Below, one piece after another: positions 31,681 through 44,568 of a stretch of 64,000 nucleotides of DNA. The position numbers were made by a program, and so were the translations under genes. Where the stretch lies: positions 1 to 64,000 of the forward strand of contig JASANG010001452.1 of NCBI GenBank assembly GCA_030248215.1, in the 5' to 3' direction. Within the stretch, counting starts at the first letter, position 1. Each line of letters begins with the position of its first letter. This DNA is from Enoplolaimus lenunculus (taxonomy: Eukaryota > Nematoda > Enoplea > Enoplida > Thoracostomopsidae). Below the pieces are notes generated by a model. It was given only the letters and a program-made list of their open reading frames with translations, was not told the DNA's origin and searched no databases.

Positions 31681-31865
31681 AAATTTTCGCATGCTTCGCT
31701 TAAATTTGCTTATTTCGTAGTTTAGTGATGGTGCGAATCCATTTTTGCCCACTAAAGCCTGCATATACGTATCCATTTTCACTTCTCCGTTTTATATAAT
31801 ATAGATACATATTTATAAAACTTTAAACCAGGGTATACATTTTTCGAGTGGGGGACATTGAGCGT

Positions 31866-31944
31866 GGTGGAATTTGTCGAATTTGGTCTTTGAAAAATTG
31901 TTATGGTGGAATTTGTCGAATTTGGTCTTTGAAAAATTGTTATT
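31866..31944. repeat. 39 bp tandem duplication
   Basis: GGTGGAATTTGTCGAATTTG and the bases after it are repeated head to tail, just upstream of the VPS11 start. Confidence 0.85.
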
Positions 31945-32144
31945 TTGAAATGTATTTTATTAATACTCTGTTTCTGATGCGTTTTCTCAAAACTTTATGA
32001 TGAAGTAACTAAAAATTCGCTTAAACCATTTTATGGCAATGACAAGTTTTCTGAAAAGGCCAACAGTAATTCGGTGATGAAAAGTATTTCAAATTCTGGT
32101 TCTTGTTTCTCTTTCGGTTGCAGCAAACAAATTCAATTCCTGCT

Positions 32145-33600
32145 ACTTGTCAGTCTTGGTAGAAACCGACACTTTCGACCTTTTAACTAAGCAGCTGGAA
32201 AAGCAGGCCTACTAAGCGGGGCTCGAATTAGCGAACTTTGTATTCTGAGACAAGCGCTCTACCACTGCGCCACGCAGCCCACCTCTCCAACTGCATCTAT
32301 CGTCGACTATACGTCGACCGCATGCTGGCGGCTATCTTACAAAGGCGCACTGCATGACTGCATTATATTGCATGCGCACATAATAGACAAGAATTTCTCG
32401 CATGCTTACATTTCTGTCCCGGTATAATTTAGTTCTTTCTGAAGCCCTGCTACATGTACAAATATTTTACCTGTATTAATGTCATTGTTGTAATTGAAGA
32501 AGTGGCTGAACGTGTATAAATATATATGTCTGTATAACTAATGTATGCGTTGGTGTAAGTAAATTAATATTAAGTTACACATGGAAACATATCTAAAATA
32601 AAGGATTTCGAATTCGATATTTGCTTAATACCAAGCAGGGTGTCACACAGAACTGAATCAGATCGCAATCGCAAATTTATATCTAAATCGGAACTAGAAA
32701 TTTTCAGATTGCACACTATTTTTTTACGTGCCCAGCCTTATTTACGACATCCCGTTGCGACTGGGTAATCCAATCCAGTACGGCGTTGATGTTCCCACAA
32801 GCCGAATTACGGTCACACAAACCGAATACTTTGCAAATCCGACAAAATCCAGTATTTCTTCACTAAAATTTTTCGGTATTCTCGATGTTTCTAATTTTGA
32901 AGATTGTGTTAGTATAAGTGGCGTAGCATATGTATGCTTATAATGTTTAATGTAAAACACATATATACACGTGCACAAATATATACCGTTAGAGAACTAT
33001 AATATCGGCCGCGTAGTGCATATGATAGGTGTCAGTCTAGGTAAGAACCGGGACTTCAGACCTTTATAATAAGCAGCTGGAAAAGCGGGTTACGGGTGGT
33101 CCTTCTGCGTGTCAGGCAGACGTTGTTACCGCCGCGCCAAGTAACCCGCCTCTCCAACTGCATTTCTCATTCACTACATGTGTCGACCGCGTGCTGACAG
33201 CTAACATACATACAATGCACTGCACTATATTGCATGTGCACATTATTTTCAACAAGGTTGTCCCTTGACCGTCCATCCTATTTTCGACTGGATACCGTGT
33301 TCATAGCGCGGCAGTTTACCATTGCGGCCACGGAGTAGCCCCCATGTCAGTCTAGGTAGGAACCAGGACATTAGACCTTTTAACTAAGCAGCGGAGAAGT
33401 GGGTTACGTGTGGTTTCGAACTTGCGACCTTCTGCGTGTTAGACAGACTGTCACCACTGCGCCACGTAGCCTGCCTCTCCAACTGTATTTTTCGTCGACT
33501 ATGTGTCGACGGTATGCTGCCAGCTAACACACAGTACAGTGCACTGCACTATATTGCATGTGCACATAACGGACAAGCATGTCTCTCACATGCTTACATT
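32145..33600 (-). repeat. Cluster of tRNA-derived SINE copies
   Basis: Three similar blocks (about 32145-32420, 33030-33250, 33343-33600). On the minus strand each carries a tRNA-like head: A-box-like GTGGCGCAGTGGT, AACACGCAGAAGG and, in the third, B-box-like GTTCGAAACC. On the plus strand the block is preceded by GACCTTTTAACTAAGCAGC and followed by a conserved tail ending CTATATTGCATGTGCACAT. AAC in the anticodon place suggests tRNA-Val descent; this is inference. The heads are too diverged to be working tRNAs. Confidence 0.7.
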
Positions 33601-33657
33601 AAGTAGTGCGCTTGACTCGCGAGCGAGAGGTCCGAGGTTCGATCCCCGACGTGCCCA
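33597..33657 (+). other. tRNA-like fragment
   Basis: It contains GACTCGCGAGCGAGAGG and a perfect B box GGTTCGATCCC, ending CGACGTGCCCA. The matching 5' acceptor half (GGGCACG) is missing, so it is a SINE head or tRNA relic, not an intact gene. Confidence 0.5.
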
Positions 33658-33677
33658 TATGCTTCGAAGAAATTAAG

Positions 33678-33756
33678 GGGTGTAGTCATATATATTCGCA
33701 GTACTTCGAGGAAAGGGGTGTAGTCATATATATTCGCAGTACTTCGAGGAAAGGGG
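33678..33756. repeat. Tandem duplication (about 40 bp)
   Basis: GTAGTCATATATATTCGCAG through GAGGAAAGGGGT occurs twice in a row. Confidence 0.85.
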
Positions 33757-34849
33757 TCGTCCCGACCGTGCGATTCTGACAGATTGTTTTTAAAGTGAAT
33801 TGAACGCATCTTCATAGCTTCTCCATTTCAGGTTTTCACACTCCAACAGCATCGCACGCCATGATTTTATCTATGGTTAAATGCCGCATATTTTTCAAAT
33901 TCTCATTCTTACAAATTACACATTCTCTACCACGAACAGGAAGTAAAATTTTACATCAAGGACAAAGGCTAAAGAGATACTCACTTTTACCTTCCCTTTC
34001 AGCTAGCTATCTCTTTCACTGACTTCAATTATTTTGTCAATCTCGAGCTTTATAACATAAAATACCGGCCTTCACAGTATTTTCTGCTAATAATTTATAT
34101 CTCATAGTCCCACCGTATATTATTTCTCAAAAGACACGAACTAAAATTGTCTGTGCATGTATAAACAAAAATTTTCCATTTGTGTCAATGTCTATTTATC
34201 ATACATTTCCCAGCTATTGCATTTGTTTCTGGATTTTGGCATTCCAAATGGTGTGTTTGTTATAGGTGGGCACCGGATATCCGGACAAAATATCCGGCAA
34301 CAATTGCCGGATATCCCGATATGAAAAAATATCCGATGCCCAGCACTAGTGTTTACACATAGTAATTCAGTTTTCATTGAAGTTCGAGTGCGCACAGAGG
34401 AAGAACCAATTACGTCTCATAAGCATATAAAAACGCCGGATGAGACAAATGCTTTAACGGTGTTTTCAACAATTAATTGAAATAGAAGGCTTGTGCATGC
34501 GCTTCAAAATAATGGCACTCAGTCATTCTGCAAAGCCGGATCTGAGTTAAACTTCTATGTTGTTACTATCACAACTATTGGTATCGCTAATTGTAATTAA
34601 AGTATTTTCCAAATAAAAGCGATAAAATAGCTTTAAAAAGATTTTTTGGTAACAAGCATTTTTTGTTTCTGCAGTGTCGCATGAAAAAATGAGTATCATG
34701 ACAATTCGTCAACCAATGACTCGTCGACTGAAATTACATCGCCTCGACAACTCGTCATGACTGCTGACAAGTTGCCAAGGTCAACATTTCCCGCGTTACA
34801 GCAAGACACAATCGGGGAAATTCTAATATAGTCCTACCGAGAGCAATTA
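33757..34849. other. No gene recognised
   Basis: AT-rich sequence. CCGGATATCC-type motifs near 34270-34340 form a short inverted repeat (GGGCACCGGATATCCGG against CCGGATATCCCGATATG), probably a small MITE. Confidence 0.5.
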
Positions 34850-35292
34850 CTGTATTGACCGGAATAAGAGGGGGGTAATGAGAGGGGGGTTCCCATTTTG
34901 AGTCCCGATCAATAGGAGTCCGTATTCCTAATAAGAGTCCGCAGCGGATAGAGTCCCTAAACCCTAATTAGAGTACATAAATGACAATTATCCCTAATTG
35001 TAGCGCATAAATGGCTCCAGAACCAAATAATTTGAGTTCAAAACTTTAAAGCATACTTAAGTTTTGCAAGTACATTCCTAAGTATAACCTTGCATTATCG
35101 CTCAAGCTATTGACATAAGACAAATATACGTTTAAAATTCAATGGAAATTGCAGTACCGGATATATTTCAGTAACGAAGGGTGGCGGAGCGTGGGTTAAA
35201 AATAAATATCAGTCCTTAACCGAATAACAAGGGGGTACCCTTTGGAGAGGCCAAATAAATATCAGTCCCCCCTCTTATTCGGGTCACTACAG
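34850..35292. mobile_element. B-family MITE with TA duplication
   Basis: 443 bp with inverted ends CTGTATTGACCGGAATAAGA and CTGTAGTGACCCGAATAAGA (minus strand), flanked by TA on both sides (34848-34849, 35293-35294). TA target and length suit a Tc1/mariner-type MITE. The interior matches the copy at 44122-44568 in opposite orientation. Confidence 0.85.
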
Positions 35293-35293
35293 T

Positions 35294-35850
35294 ACGGGCT
35301 GATGGGAAAAAGGGACAGCTGTAATTTTACGCTGGGAAAACTGAAAAAAGGGAGAAGTTTGTTTCGGACAAATGGGAAAACAGGACAGCTGCAATTTTTC
35401 GCTGAGAAAGCGGGACAAACTTGTTTTGGGCAAATGGCAACACGGGACAGCTGCAAATTTTCGCTGGGAAAACGAGAAAACGGGACAGGTTTGTTTGCGG
35501 CTAATGGCAAAACAGGACAGCTGCAAATTTTCGCTATAGAGAACGGGAAAATGAGATAGCAATTTGTTTTCACTGGGAAAATGAGAAAACGAAATAAGCT
35601 TATTTTGGGCGAATTTGAAAACGGGACAGCTGCAATTTTTCGCTTGGAAAACGGGAAAATGGGGCAGGTTTGTTTCGGGGACAGCTGCAAATTTTCGCTG
35701 AAAAAATGGGACAATGGGATTGGTTTGTTTCGGGCAAATGAAAAAACGGACAGCTGCAATTTCTCGCTGGGAGAACGGGAAAACGGGACAGGTTTGTTTC
35801 GGACAAATGGTAAAGCGGGAAAGCTGCAAAGTTTCGCCACGAAAACAGGA
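35294..35850. repeat. Minisatellite of ~60-65 bp units
   Basis: About nine degenerate units of the type GGACAGCTGCAATTTTCGCT, GGGAAAACGGGACAGG, TTTGTTTCGGGCAAATGG. It starts at the exact edge of the B-family MITE. Units keep open frames on both strands (up to 199 codons), which is a by-product of unit length and composition, not evidence for a protein. Confidence 0.92.
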
Positions 35851-36574
35851 CAATAGGACACAAATCAAATTTTCTCAGATCATGCAAAATTTGTTAGATC
35901 AATGGAGGGGAACGATGATTTTCGAAGTTGGTGTTGCCAACTGTCACTTCCTTTTCACCTACTTGCGGCATTGGCATCCAAAGCTGACTTGCATATCACT
36001 GCATTGTAATACCTTTAACATTCGTAGGAAAAACGGAACACGAAAAAGCAATATTTTTGTCGAGACTGAATTATCAGGTGGGCTGTCGCCTCACATCCTG
36101 TAAATAATTCATGATTTTGATTTATAATCCAAGGCCAATCAACGCTTAAAGTTTGCCCTCAATGAAACGTATATAGTCGCTCTTATTGCCCAACCCGATT
36201 CAAAACACACCGATACCTATCAATACAATAACAATAACAATTCGATGCTATTCCTATTGTAATTCTGGCCTATTCCCTTAGCTTTTGTACGTGGCTGCGC
36301 CACTCTCAAACCTTATTTCAATCTAAAGACGAAAATATAAAATAAAACCAACCCAAAACCACACCTTAAAAATTCCCTGGTTCCACTTAGTCTCTCTTAG
36401 AACTTAAGTAAGGCTTAGGAGAAAATTACCGGAGATATTTTGGGACTGTGTACTTGTAGGTAAATTAAACGGAACTTAGACATAGTTTGCAGCGATTAAA
36501 AATCAGGCTACAGCGATTAGGGCACATGATCTGTTGACGTAATTGAGTTATTAAATTTGGTGTCATATTGGCAT

Positions 36575-38310
36575 CAGGTGGGGTAGTAAACGGTTAAACG
36601 GTGGCATCACCGAGTCAGAGCGATTAGCTGAACATCGAAGGCATTAAAAAGAAAGACGAATTACTGACAGGCTGTTATTGGAAATCCAGGATCTAAACGA
36701 TTGCCGGTTGAAAATAACAAAAGGGACAAATCGGACTTATGGAGTATTCACGTAATACTGTGCACAAAAATTCAAAAATTTGTCCACCCACCTGGTTTCA
36801 ATGGCATTACAAAACAAAATTGCAAGTAGTTGTCCATCCACCTGGTTTCAAGGGCATTACAAAACAATATTGCAAGTAGAACATTCTGTTAACAAACATA
36901 ATGCACGCAGCTTGTGCATTTTGATAGTACCTCCTTCGCAGGGAGTAGAGACAATTTAGGGTGTATTGCAATAGCGCATCTGACATTACAACACTAAGTT
37001 GTTGGAAAACGCGTAGGTTCTACTCAAGGCTTGCAATGTTTAAAGTGGTTTCTGAAGAACAACTTCCAGCCGGAAAGGGTCGAAAAACATTTTGTTAAGC
37101 GAGCCCTTTTAACAGACTATGGACAACATACAGATCGTTAGCAGAAACTGAGGAAAACCTAAAATCCCAAACGCATTGACATAAAAATTTGCTTACTGTT
37201 TGTATGCCCTGGCTGTGGTCACATAGTTGTACGTCGAATGTACTGGTCTTTTCAATATCTTAATTGGTAATCCTCTCAGCACAGAGTAGGGTCTCTTAAT
37301 ATAGAGTTAAAATTTTTACAATAGCGTGCACAGTATTACGAGAATGTTCCATATCGAAAGGGGTGGAACCGTTTTCAAGTCAACAAAATGTGCAAGCAAT
37401 AATAATAAAGAAAAAGGAACGGCTGGCTGTGCCGATGGGGATGAACAGCCTTCAACACAGGCAATGATTGTGGGATCAATTCTTGAGGAATTTCAGATTA
37501 GGGAAATGGAACCGTTGGAACAACGGGAACCTAGAAAATAGAAACGGCTCTCTTGGGAAACGAAGGATAGGAGCTCGTGAGGCAGGCGAAAAGCAAGGTA
37601 AATGATAAGAAAAAGAGCGTCAGGCTATGGCGGAGAAGCTAAATAAAGCATTGGAGGAGGTGATGCTCCTAGTATGGGAAAAGCGGCAGCCGGAAACACA
37701 GACGCGCCAAATAACAACAAAGGAGGAACTACGGAAAATGATAGATAGGTTGAAGCCGCGAGAAGTGGAGCCAAAACCAGGTTATGTGCTGGTGCGAGGT
37801 CCGTCAAGCGAAGAGCGTGGGGAGTCCTCTCAGTATTGACGCGCTAGTGCTAGACTCCCTGGACAAGGTTATGTACGACCGACCGCAGGGTCGGTGACAA
37901 GTCGGATTGGTGCGAGGCAGGCGAATCCCGTGTACAACGCGACGGTTGTACAGGCGTACGTTGCGACGGGTGCGAGGAGTCGCTTAGCGACTACACAGGA
38001 GGAGTCTTTGAGTCCGACCGCTGGAGTGAGGGTACGGACAGAGCTGCGACAATTGTCAGGCAAACGGTACCCTGCAAGGATTGGCGGCCGAGCGGATCAA
38101 CTGCGAATTGCAGATTGGTCAGTGTTTTATTACCGAAGACAAGTCGAAAATGTTCGTCAACAAATACGTGAGAGTCGTCAGTTGGACCAACAGCAACAAC
38201 AGCAACGGGTGTCGTAGTCACAATATTGGTATCGGCTGGGGGAGTAAGCGATTAAACGGTAGCATCACCGAGTCAGAGCAATTAGCTGAACATCGAGAAA
38301 AGAACTGTAA
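36575..38310 (+). other. Possible degraded retroelement between short direct repeats
   Basis: A ~75 bp segment at 36570-36645 (GGCATCACCGAGTCAGAGCG and neighbours) recurs at 38228-38300 with about 85-90% identity. Between them are short plus-strand frames with a charged, Gln-rich character (37627-37839, 37894-38217, ending in a Gln run), which could be gag relics. No RT or protease was seen. The assignment is weak. Confidence 0.35.
36781..36880. repeat. 50 bp tandem duplication
   Basis: TGTCCACCCACCTGGTTTCA through GCAAGTAGT, twice with few differences. Confidence 0.9.
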
Positions 38311-38869
38311 CTAAGTGGTGATTTGGTACTTTAAAACCAGTACATCATCAACTTCTCACAGTTTCGTGAAATTGCAACTAAATTCGATTAATGTCCAGCT
38401 GCAAATTCACAATTCTAAAGTCTCTCCAATATTCCTCGTAAATTCCCCGAAGCTGTGCAACACTAACTTAGTAAGAGTTACACAAGATTTACACAGGTTT
38501 CTCCAAAGTTTCTGCCAAACTAACTCCGTTAGAATAGCTACAGCGGCTTAAGAATAGTAAGATTAACCCCGTTTGACATACTAAACTTAAACCCACAAAT
38601 TTGCCCAAGTTCCCTGATGACTATATAAACTCTGGTAAACGCTGTTACCGTGTAAACCCCAGTGCTTTTCACAATCTTAACAATAACTCCAGGTTTCCTT
38701 CACATAGCTAGCTTCCCTGTGAAAATCCTTATCCAAGATTGAAAATCCAACAACCTAATGCCAAACTGACCGAAACTTCAAATTCAATTCACAAACCGTA
38801 AAAGAACCATCAAGATATGCTGCGATTAACAAGATTCCAACTAAAAACTGATTATTTGCCTGGCTGGCC

Positions 38870-39060
38870 ACCGGATATAACTCAGAATTTTGAGTTGATT
38901 CAATTGACTCTGAGCTAATTAATCAACTCACCCAGAGTCAACTCAACACAGAGTGATAATCAACTCAACTCAGAGTGAGTTAAAGTTTACTGTTATTAAC
39001 TTAGAAATAACCAACTCGCTAGTTGAATTGATTAATCAACTCAGTGGAATTTACAGTGAA
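38870..39060. repeat. AACTCAGAGTGAGTT-rich inverted repeats
   Basis: Many copies of CAACTCA, GAGTTGA and CAGAGT in both orientations make this stretch able to fold on itself. It is probably a small foldback element. Confidence 0.6.
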
Positions 39061-41046
39061 GTTTTGAGGTAACAGGAATAAGGGACACATGCGTCTCCTA
39101 ATATGGAACGACCACAAAAACATATGTTTGCTGGTCCTACATTCAACGGCACTTTACTAAAGCTACGGTGGCTAATCACAAATTGATGCAGGGTATATAT
39201 TAGTAGAGTTGTGTATCGTCTCGCACCAGCGGTATAACGATGCTAAAAAGTATGCTATACAAATGGTTTCATAATCAAACGGGAATTCCAGTTGCATCCC
39301 TGCTAATATACACTTCTTTAATTTTAAAATGATTGTTATATTAATTTTAGTTTTCTGTTTTTTGAAGCAACATTTATTGTAGATGAATGCCGCGTTTGTT
39401 CGGAACCTAACTTCAGATTATACAATTTCTAATCTCTTTTCATATATTAATAAAACTTCAAATCCTGTTTGCAGATTTTTGACAACTCAACCCCGCAAGA
39501 TTGCGGCCTTAGCTGGCATATGGATATTTTTAGGTATATGACAGCTCTGTAATGTGTGCAGTATGCTTATCATCATGCAATATGAAATGTTGATACCTAA
39601 TAAAAATAATAATGATTTTCTCAATGTCATTTTTTCAATAGACAAATCAACTGATCCAACAACGTTTTTGTGCTTGCTAAATCATTAGTACTTACATAAT
39701 TTGCGATTTTTCTGTTTTTTCCGTTTTTCCCGGAGAAAACCTAAAAACCGTTTTTTTCGGCCAACAATTTTTCTGGAAAAAACCAACTCTACTTCAATAT
39801 CTGTTTTCGTTATTTTAGCTACCTATTTCGAACCTCACGCCATTTTTGTGAAGGGTTAATTTCTATGCTGTATTCATATTTTCCAGTGGTCGATATGATT
39901 CTTTGAATGTCAAATGCACTGTAGTACCTATCACCATACAGCGCATTAGCAGTTAGTGTTAAGTCCTGTAGCTTTTGAACTAATGAATCTTGAACTTCGC
40001 AATTTGGCCTAACTTTTTAATTTGCCGTACCGTACGATAAACATGCCGTAGTCGGCTTTTTTCTTTGATGTTTTACTAAACAGGTGGCGTCTGCCACATA
40101 CGATTGAAAACATATGCAACTCTAAGTTGTACAAATCACTATTCAGACTTTGGTTTTAGGTTTCTATAAGCATTTCAAAACTTTAAACGTTTTGGCTCAT
40201 AAATACCATTATGAAGACTGTGTGATTGAGCACGTCAGTGCGGTGTGACAGCAAGAATTCTTTGGCGATTTAATTGCATTCCTGATTAGCAGTATCTCAA
40301 GCACAAACCTGTAAGAAATAAGCGTGAATTGCAGCCTAAGTATAAGCCTAAATTTATCTTGAAATCTGTTTGTTAAATGTTCTTCATTATATTTCCTAGT
40401 CTAAAAATGTATCTAGCAATCGAATCGACAAGTAACACTAAACATGGCTTTAGTATTTTCAATCTGTTTGCCAATTGCCCATGTATAGCTGAGCGCCGTA
40501 ACCGTAGTGTAAGCCTATTTCTAAGCCTAAATCCTCACCGTATGTGTAAGCCTATAACAAACCTTCTGCAGCCTAAACGTGAGCCTAAACAAATAAATAA
40601 GTCTGACACTTAAGCTTACTCAATTGCAGTCCGGCAGAAAACCGATTCGCCCTTCAGTTATTCATGGTGACAGCAATTTCACAAATACGTAGACAATGAA
40701 ATCTATCGCTGCTTAATTGAGTATCTTGTGATCATTTGCGCCTTGATTATCGCAATAAAACATAATTAGTTTATTTTTGTGTCAATTGTGGTAATTAATT
40801 TTGATAAAAAAGACTAATCGAACAAAAGCAAAGCCATATAATCACCCATGTGTAGCATCTATTGCCAGTATTTTAGAACAATTTTAAACGAGCGAATTGC
40901 GGCAGGTTCACGTCTCAAATCCTGCTCACAAGTAAAAGAATACAAAAATGTGATCAAAATCACGACTCACTAATCGCTGATTTGAAGTTTATAATTAAGC
41001 AATTGATGATACGTGCTACACACATTAAAGAATGCGTTCAAAAATT
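39061..41046. other. No gene recognised; scattered TTAGGC-like units
   Basis: AT-rich. Between 40320 and 40610 imperfect GCCTAA units recur (CAGCCTAAGTATAAGCCTAA and similar), a decayed telomere-like stretch. Confidence 0.5.
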
Positions 41047-41751
41047 CTAATAGCAAACTCGGTTTCGGAGCCGGTACATAACGTGTGCATGTTTTCCAGT
41101 CTGCTTATCAGGGACACCAGTCGAAGGACTACAATACGCTTTCGAGCCAACACCACACAACCGAGTCCATTTATGATTGATACCTTCTCGATCATGAGCA
41201 CGATATATTAAATCGCTCAGTAGCGCTATATTTTGTACCATACGTGCTCCATAGCGGTCTGTATAATCTTGATACCCTTGATAGTAGCTTTTTGTCTGTG
41301 GTGTATACCATTTCCGATAGACAAACGGAGTATAGCTGACCGGATCACGGTATGCTTTGGTTTCAACAAACTGTCGCGGAGCGTACGCTTTGTAATACCA
41401 ATTTCTCGATTCTGGTTTATAGATGTGACCGGTTGAAATATAGCGGGGCGCAGTGCGATCTTCGTAAAAATTAATATGCGACGGGCTCAAACAACTATGA
41501 CTCGGAGTACGTCGTAGTTGAAGCTTGCTGCTTAAATTTGCTTCTGGAACATATGTAAGATTGATTGCAGACGCAGAACGACAGAGCTTTTTCGATTTTG
41601 AAAATACATCATCGACATATGTATTGAACATTCGTTGCGGTTTTGCGAGTGTATTGAATTTTGTATTCGCATACGTCGACCACCATTTTGTTTCACCTTC
41701 AATTTGGTCTTCGTAATCGGACATGTCGCGGACAAGCGGAGATGGTGCCAT
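41047..41751 (-). CDS. Orphan Tyr-rich protein, likely single exon
   Basis: 234 residues from MAPSPLVRDMSDYEDQIEGE to LRNRVCY. The frame extends 28 codons upstream to another ATG, but that part is hydrophobic and AT-rich, so the internal ATG at 41751 is preferred. The protein is rich in Tyr, Arg and Trp (WYYKAYAPRQF, YRKWYTPQTKSYYQGYQDYT), with no membrane segment after the chosen start and no domain I recognise. Composition differs strongly from the surrounding repeat frames, the main reason to believe it. The basic, aromatic make-up would suit a structural or cytoskeletal protein, which is a guess. It is the only gene seen between 31.7 and 49 kb. Confidence 0.7.
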   Translation of the reverse strand: MAPSPLVRDMSDYEDQIEGETKWWSTYANTKFNTLAKPQRMFNTYVDDVFSKSKKLCRSASAINLTYVPEANLSSKLQLRRTPSHSCLSPSHINFYEDRTAPRYISTGHIYKPESRNWYYKAYAPRQFVETKAYRDPVSYTPFVYRKWYTPQTKSYYQGYQDYTDRYGARMVQNIALLSDLIYRAHDREGINHKWTRLCGVGSKAYCSPSTGVPDKQTGKHAHVMYRLRNRVCY

Positions 41752-43736
41752 TGCGGTAAAAATAATTTTATGACGAAAAAAAACTAGTTTTTTATTGTTA
41801 ACCACTGAAAAAAACGACCAAACTACTAACAACAACTATATTCCTTCAACAATTCATGCTGAGCGCGATGTACACACAAAAAAGTGTTGCGAATTTGTGC
41901 AGAAAAGTATTTTCTGTGGCAAATCGGAAACGTTTTTCTGATATTTAAGATAATTTTGTGAAAAATAACTGGGAAACGTTTATTTTCAAACTTTTTTCAA
42001 AACTTTTCTGAAATCTTTTCTGTTATAATAGAAATACTTTTCAAGTGCACCTTGCTAATTAGGATTTTATAAATGTAAGAAATATTTTCTTAAATATCAG
42101 AAATAATATTATGAGTGTATAGCATCAGGCGGATTGGATTTTGACTGAAAAAAGGTTTAATTTTTAGACATTAGCATGAGAGGGGGTCAAAGTTTGCGTG
42201 AAACAAAATTCTTTTTTCTTTGCCATTTTCATCTTGCCAAACGGTGAATTGAAAAAATGTCAAGCTTCACGCAAGAGTGTGCAATTTTCATTTTATTTTC
42301 GCAGTGCGCATTTGTTGTCATGTGTTCGAATAAAGCATAAGAAACAGTTGCAGGTCGGCTGTGTGTTTTTCCGAAATTAAAAGCATGTTCCTGCGATGCA
42401 ACAAGCGTGCCGCACGAGCCGAACAAAGTGAGGTGTGGCGAGTGAGTGTATGAGAACATCGCCGTCTTGCTGTTCAACTGCTATGCAAAACGAATGCAGG
42501 CACTCGTGTCAAACGAGTGCAAAAGCACGAGTTCTGCACGAGTGCACTGTGCGAGTTTTTGAGTCACGTGTACAGCATGACAGAGATGTCCGAGTGCGCC
42601 ACACGTTCAGAGCTGTCCGAGTGCGCTGCGCGTTTGGAGCAAGCGTAACAGCTCCCGTTTGTATATTAGATGCACAATAATCCGCGTTAGAACTGACTTG
42701 CACCACGGTACTAAAACGAACAATCTTTCGTTTCTTGAATAATGGCCTAAAAATTTTAGTTCCATTTGTAAGACATGGAACTCCCTGCACGAAACTCCAA
42801 AAATGGTTTTGAAGAATCAAGCCAAGTATTCCGCCCTTCAACCAAAATGGAAAACTTTACTTAGTACCTTTTAAGGGAGTACCTGACACACTTGAGGTTA
42901 AGGCACCCTGGGCGTTGCGCTAACCGTGACTCAAGTATACCGAACAGTTATACCTGAAAGGCATGGTGGTTACAGCACGACTCCTACTTATATGAGCCTT
43001 GGTACGCGCCTTGAGAGTACACCTGTGCTTCCGCACTTAAGACGCTAGAAAATCATGTCTCCATCAGGTGTATTCTCCAATAGTTGTGATTAAAAATATA
43101 TGTAAGTACCAATTTCGCTTAATCTTATCTGCTTTGCTTTTACTGTGCAGTCGATGACGGGTGCCGATAGGAAATTCGCGTTCGCCACCCATTGATGCAG
43201 TCTTGTAAAAAGTTTAACACTATATCATGCATATTTACCTGAAAGAAAATGATTTCGTTTCGCCACTTGTATGAAACAAAACAAAAGCGCTACTCACACC
43301 GCTTCGCAGCTGTAATCTACAATATTGTTTGTACATTTCTCAGACCCTGGTCATGGCTCAAAAAGTGCAATAAATCATTAGCAAGGCTAACTTAAGTCCC
43401 GATCCCACATCGCTTATGAACCGTGGATATTGGCCGACCAGTTTCCGACCATTGTCTATAGTGACCATCGACTCCAGTCAGCTGAATAATAATTATAATA
43501 GCACCCACCAACGATATAAATACTTTTATCGTCGTTAAACATTGTAAAAGTTGAAAAATTTAAATTTGTAAAAGATATGCAAAAAATATACAAATACATC
43601 CCTACTCATTGAGTATATACAAGTTGCATTCCTACCAAGTAAACAACGCTTTATGCAACCTAAGTTATTATACGGTAGAACTATATACCGCAACAAAAAA
43701 CAATCACCCTGGTGTTTAAACGCCTGAAGTCTTGAA
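41752..43736. other. No gene recognised
   Basis: 42490-42640 is GC-richer and repeats CGAGTGC and GTGCGAG in degenerate form. 42900-43090 has the look of a short repeat element. Nothing coding was supported. Confidence 0.45.
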
Positions 43737-43985
43737 ATGTTTTTTCACGAGGCCCAAACTTTGAAAAATAAACGAACAAAATATTGCTGTTGTTCTGTTC
43801 AAGATCTTCAGCGCAATAAAAATCAAAATGCACTTCTTTTGCAATATTGCTTACTGTGTGCACTATGTGAGGAAAATACAGTGTTGAGTTCTGGTTTCAA
43901 ACGGGCATATTCGCATAACGGTAAACGCACGCTGCGTTGTAAAAATTGTGGTTCTTTTTTTGGTGAACCATTGCAGAAAAAATAA
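43737..43985 (+). CDS. Small ORF with a four-Cys zinc-ribbon pattern
   Basis: 82 codons. The C-terminal half reads CALCEENTVLSSGFKRAYS, then HNGKRTLRCKNCGSFFGE. The CxxC...CxxC spacing with NGKRTLRCKNCGSFF resembles the zinc ribbon at the N terminus of some transposases and of replication proteins. No further domain follows; TAA comes soon after. It may be one exon or a transposon relic. Confidence 0.35.
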   Translation: MFFHEAQTLKNKRTKYCCCSVQDLQRNKNQNALLLQYCLLCALCEENTVLSSGFKRAYSHNGKRTLRCKNCGSFFGEPLQKK

Positions 43986-44121
43986 TTGTCAGCATAGCAA
44001 AAAGAAAAGTTACCAATAGACACAAGCGTAAGCGACAAGGCAATCTTTGGGCCAGACTGGTAGCCATACTTTCAGTGTGGGAGGTTTATAAGTTGATCTG
44101 ATGGAATCGTTTTGACTGCTA

Positions 44122-44568
44122 CTGTAGTGACCCGAATAAGAGGAGGGGGACTAATATTTATTTGGCCTCTCCAGAGGGTACCCCCTGCTGCTTGGTTGCG
44201 GACTGGTATTTGTTTTCAACCCGTCCTCCGCCACCCTCACTGATATATCTCCGGTATTGCAACTATCCGTTGAATTAAACGTTTATTTGTCTTATGTCAA
44301 TAGCTTGAGCGGTAATGCAAGGTTATAATTTGGAATGTACTTTCTAAATTTAAACATGCTTTAAAGTTTCAAACTGAAATTGTTTGGCCCTGGAGTCATT
44401 TATGCGCTACAATTAGGGATAATTGACATTTATAGACTCTAATTAAGGTTTAGTGCATCTATCTTTTTCCTTACGGACTCTTATTAGGGATACGGACTCC
44501 TATCGATTAGGACTGAAAAAGGGAACACCACCCTCTTATTACCTCCCCTCTTATTCGGATCACTACTG
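44122..44568. mobile_element. B-family MITE with TA duplication
   Basis: 447 bp between TA at 44120-44121 and 44569-44570. Ends are CTGTAGTGACCCGAATAAGA and, on the minus strand, CAGTAGTGATCCGAATAAGA. The interior matches 34850-35292 in reverse. Confidence 0.88.

Noticed and set aside
33597-33657. Intact tRNA gene
   Set aside because: The B box is perfect but the 5' acceptor half is missing, so it is a fragment or SINE head.
35242-35868. Long overlapping frames on both strands (up to 199 codons)
   Set aside because: They follow the ~65 bp minisatellite unit and change frame with unit length. No start or splice logic supports them.
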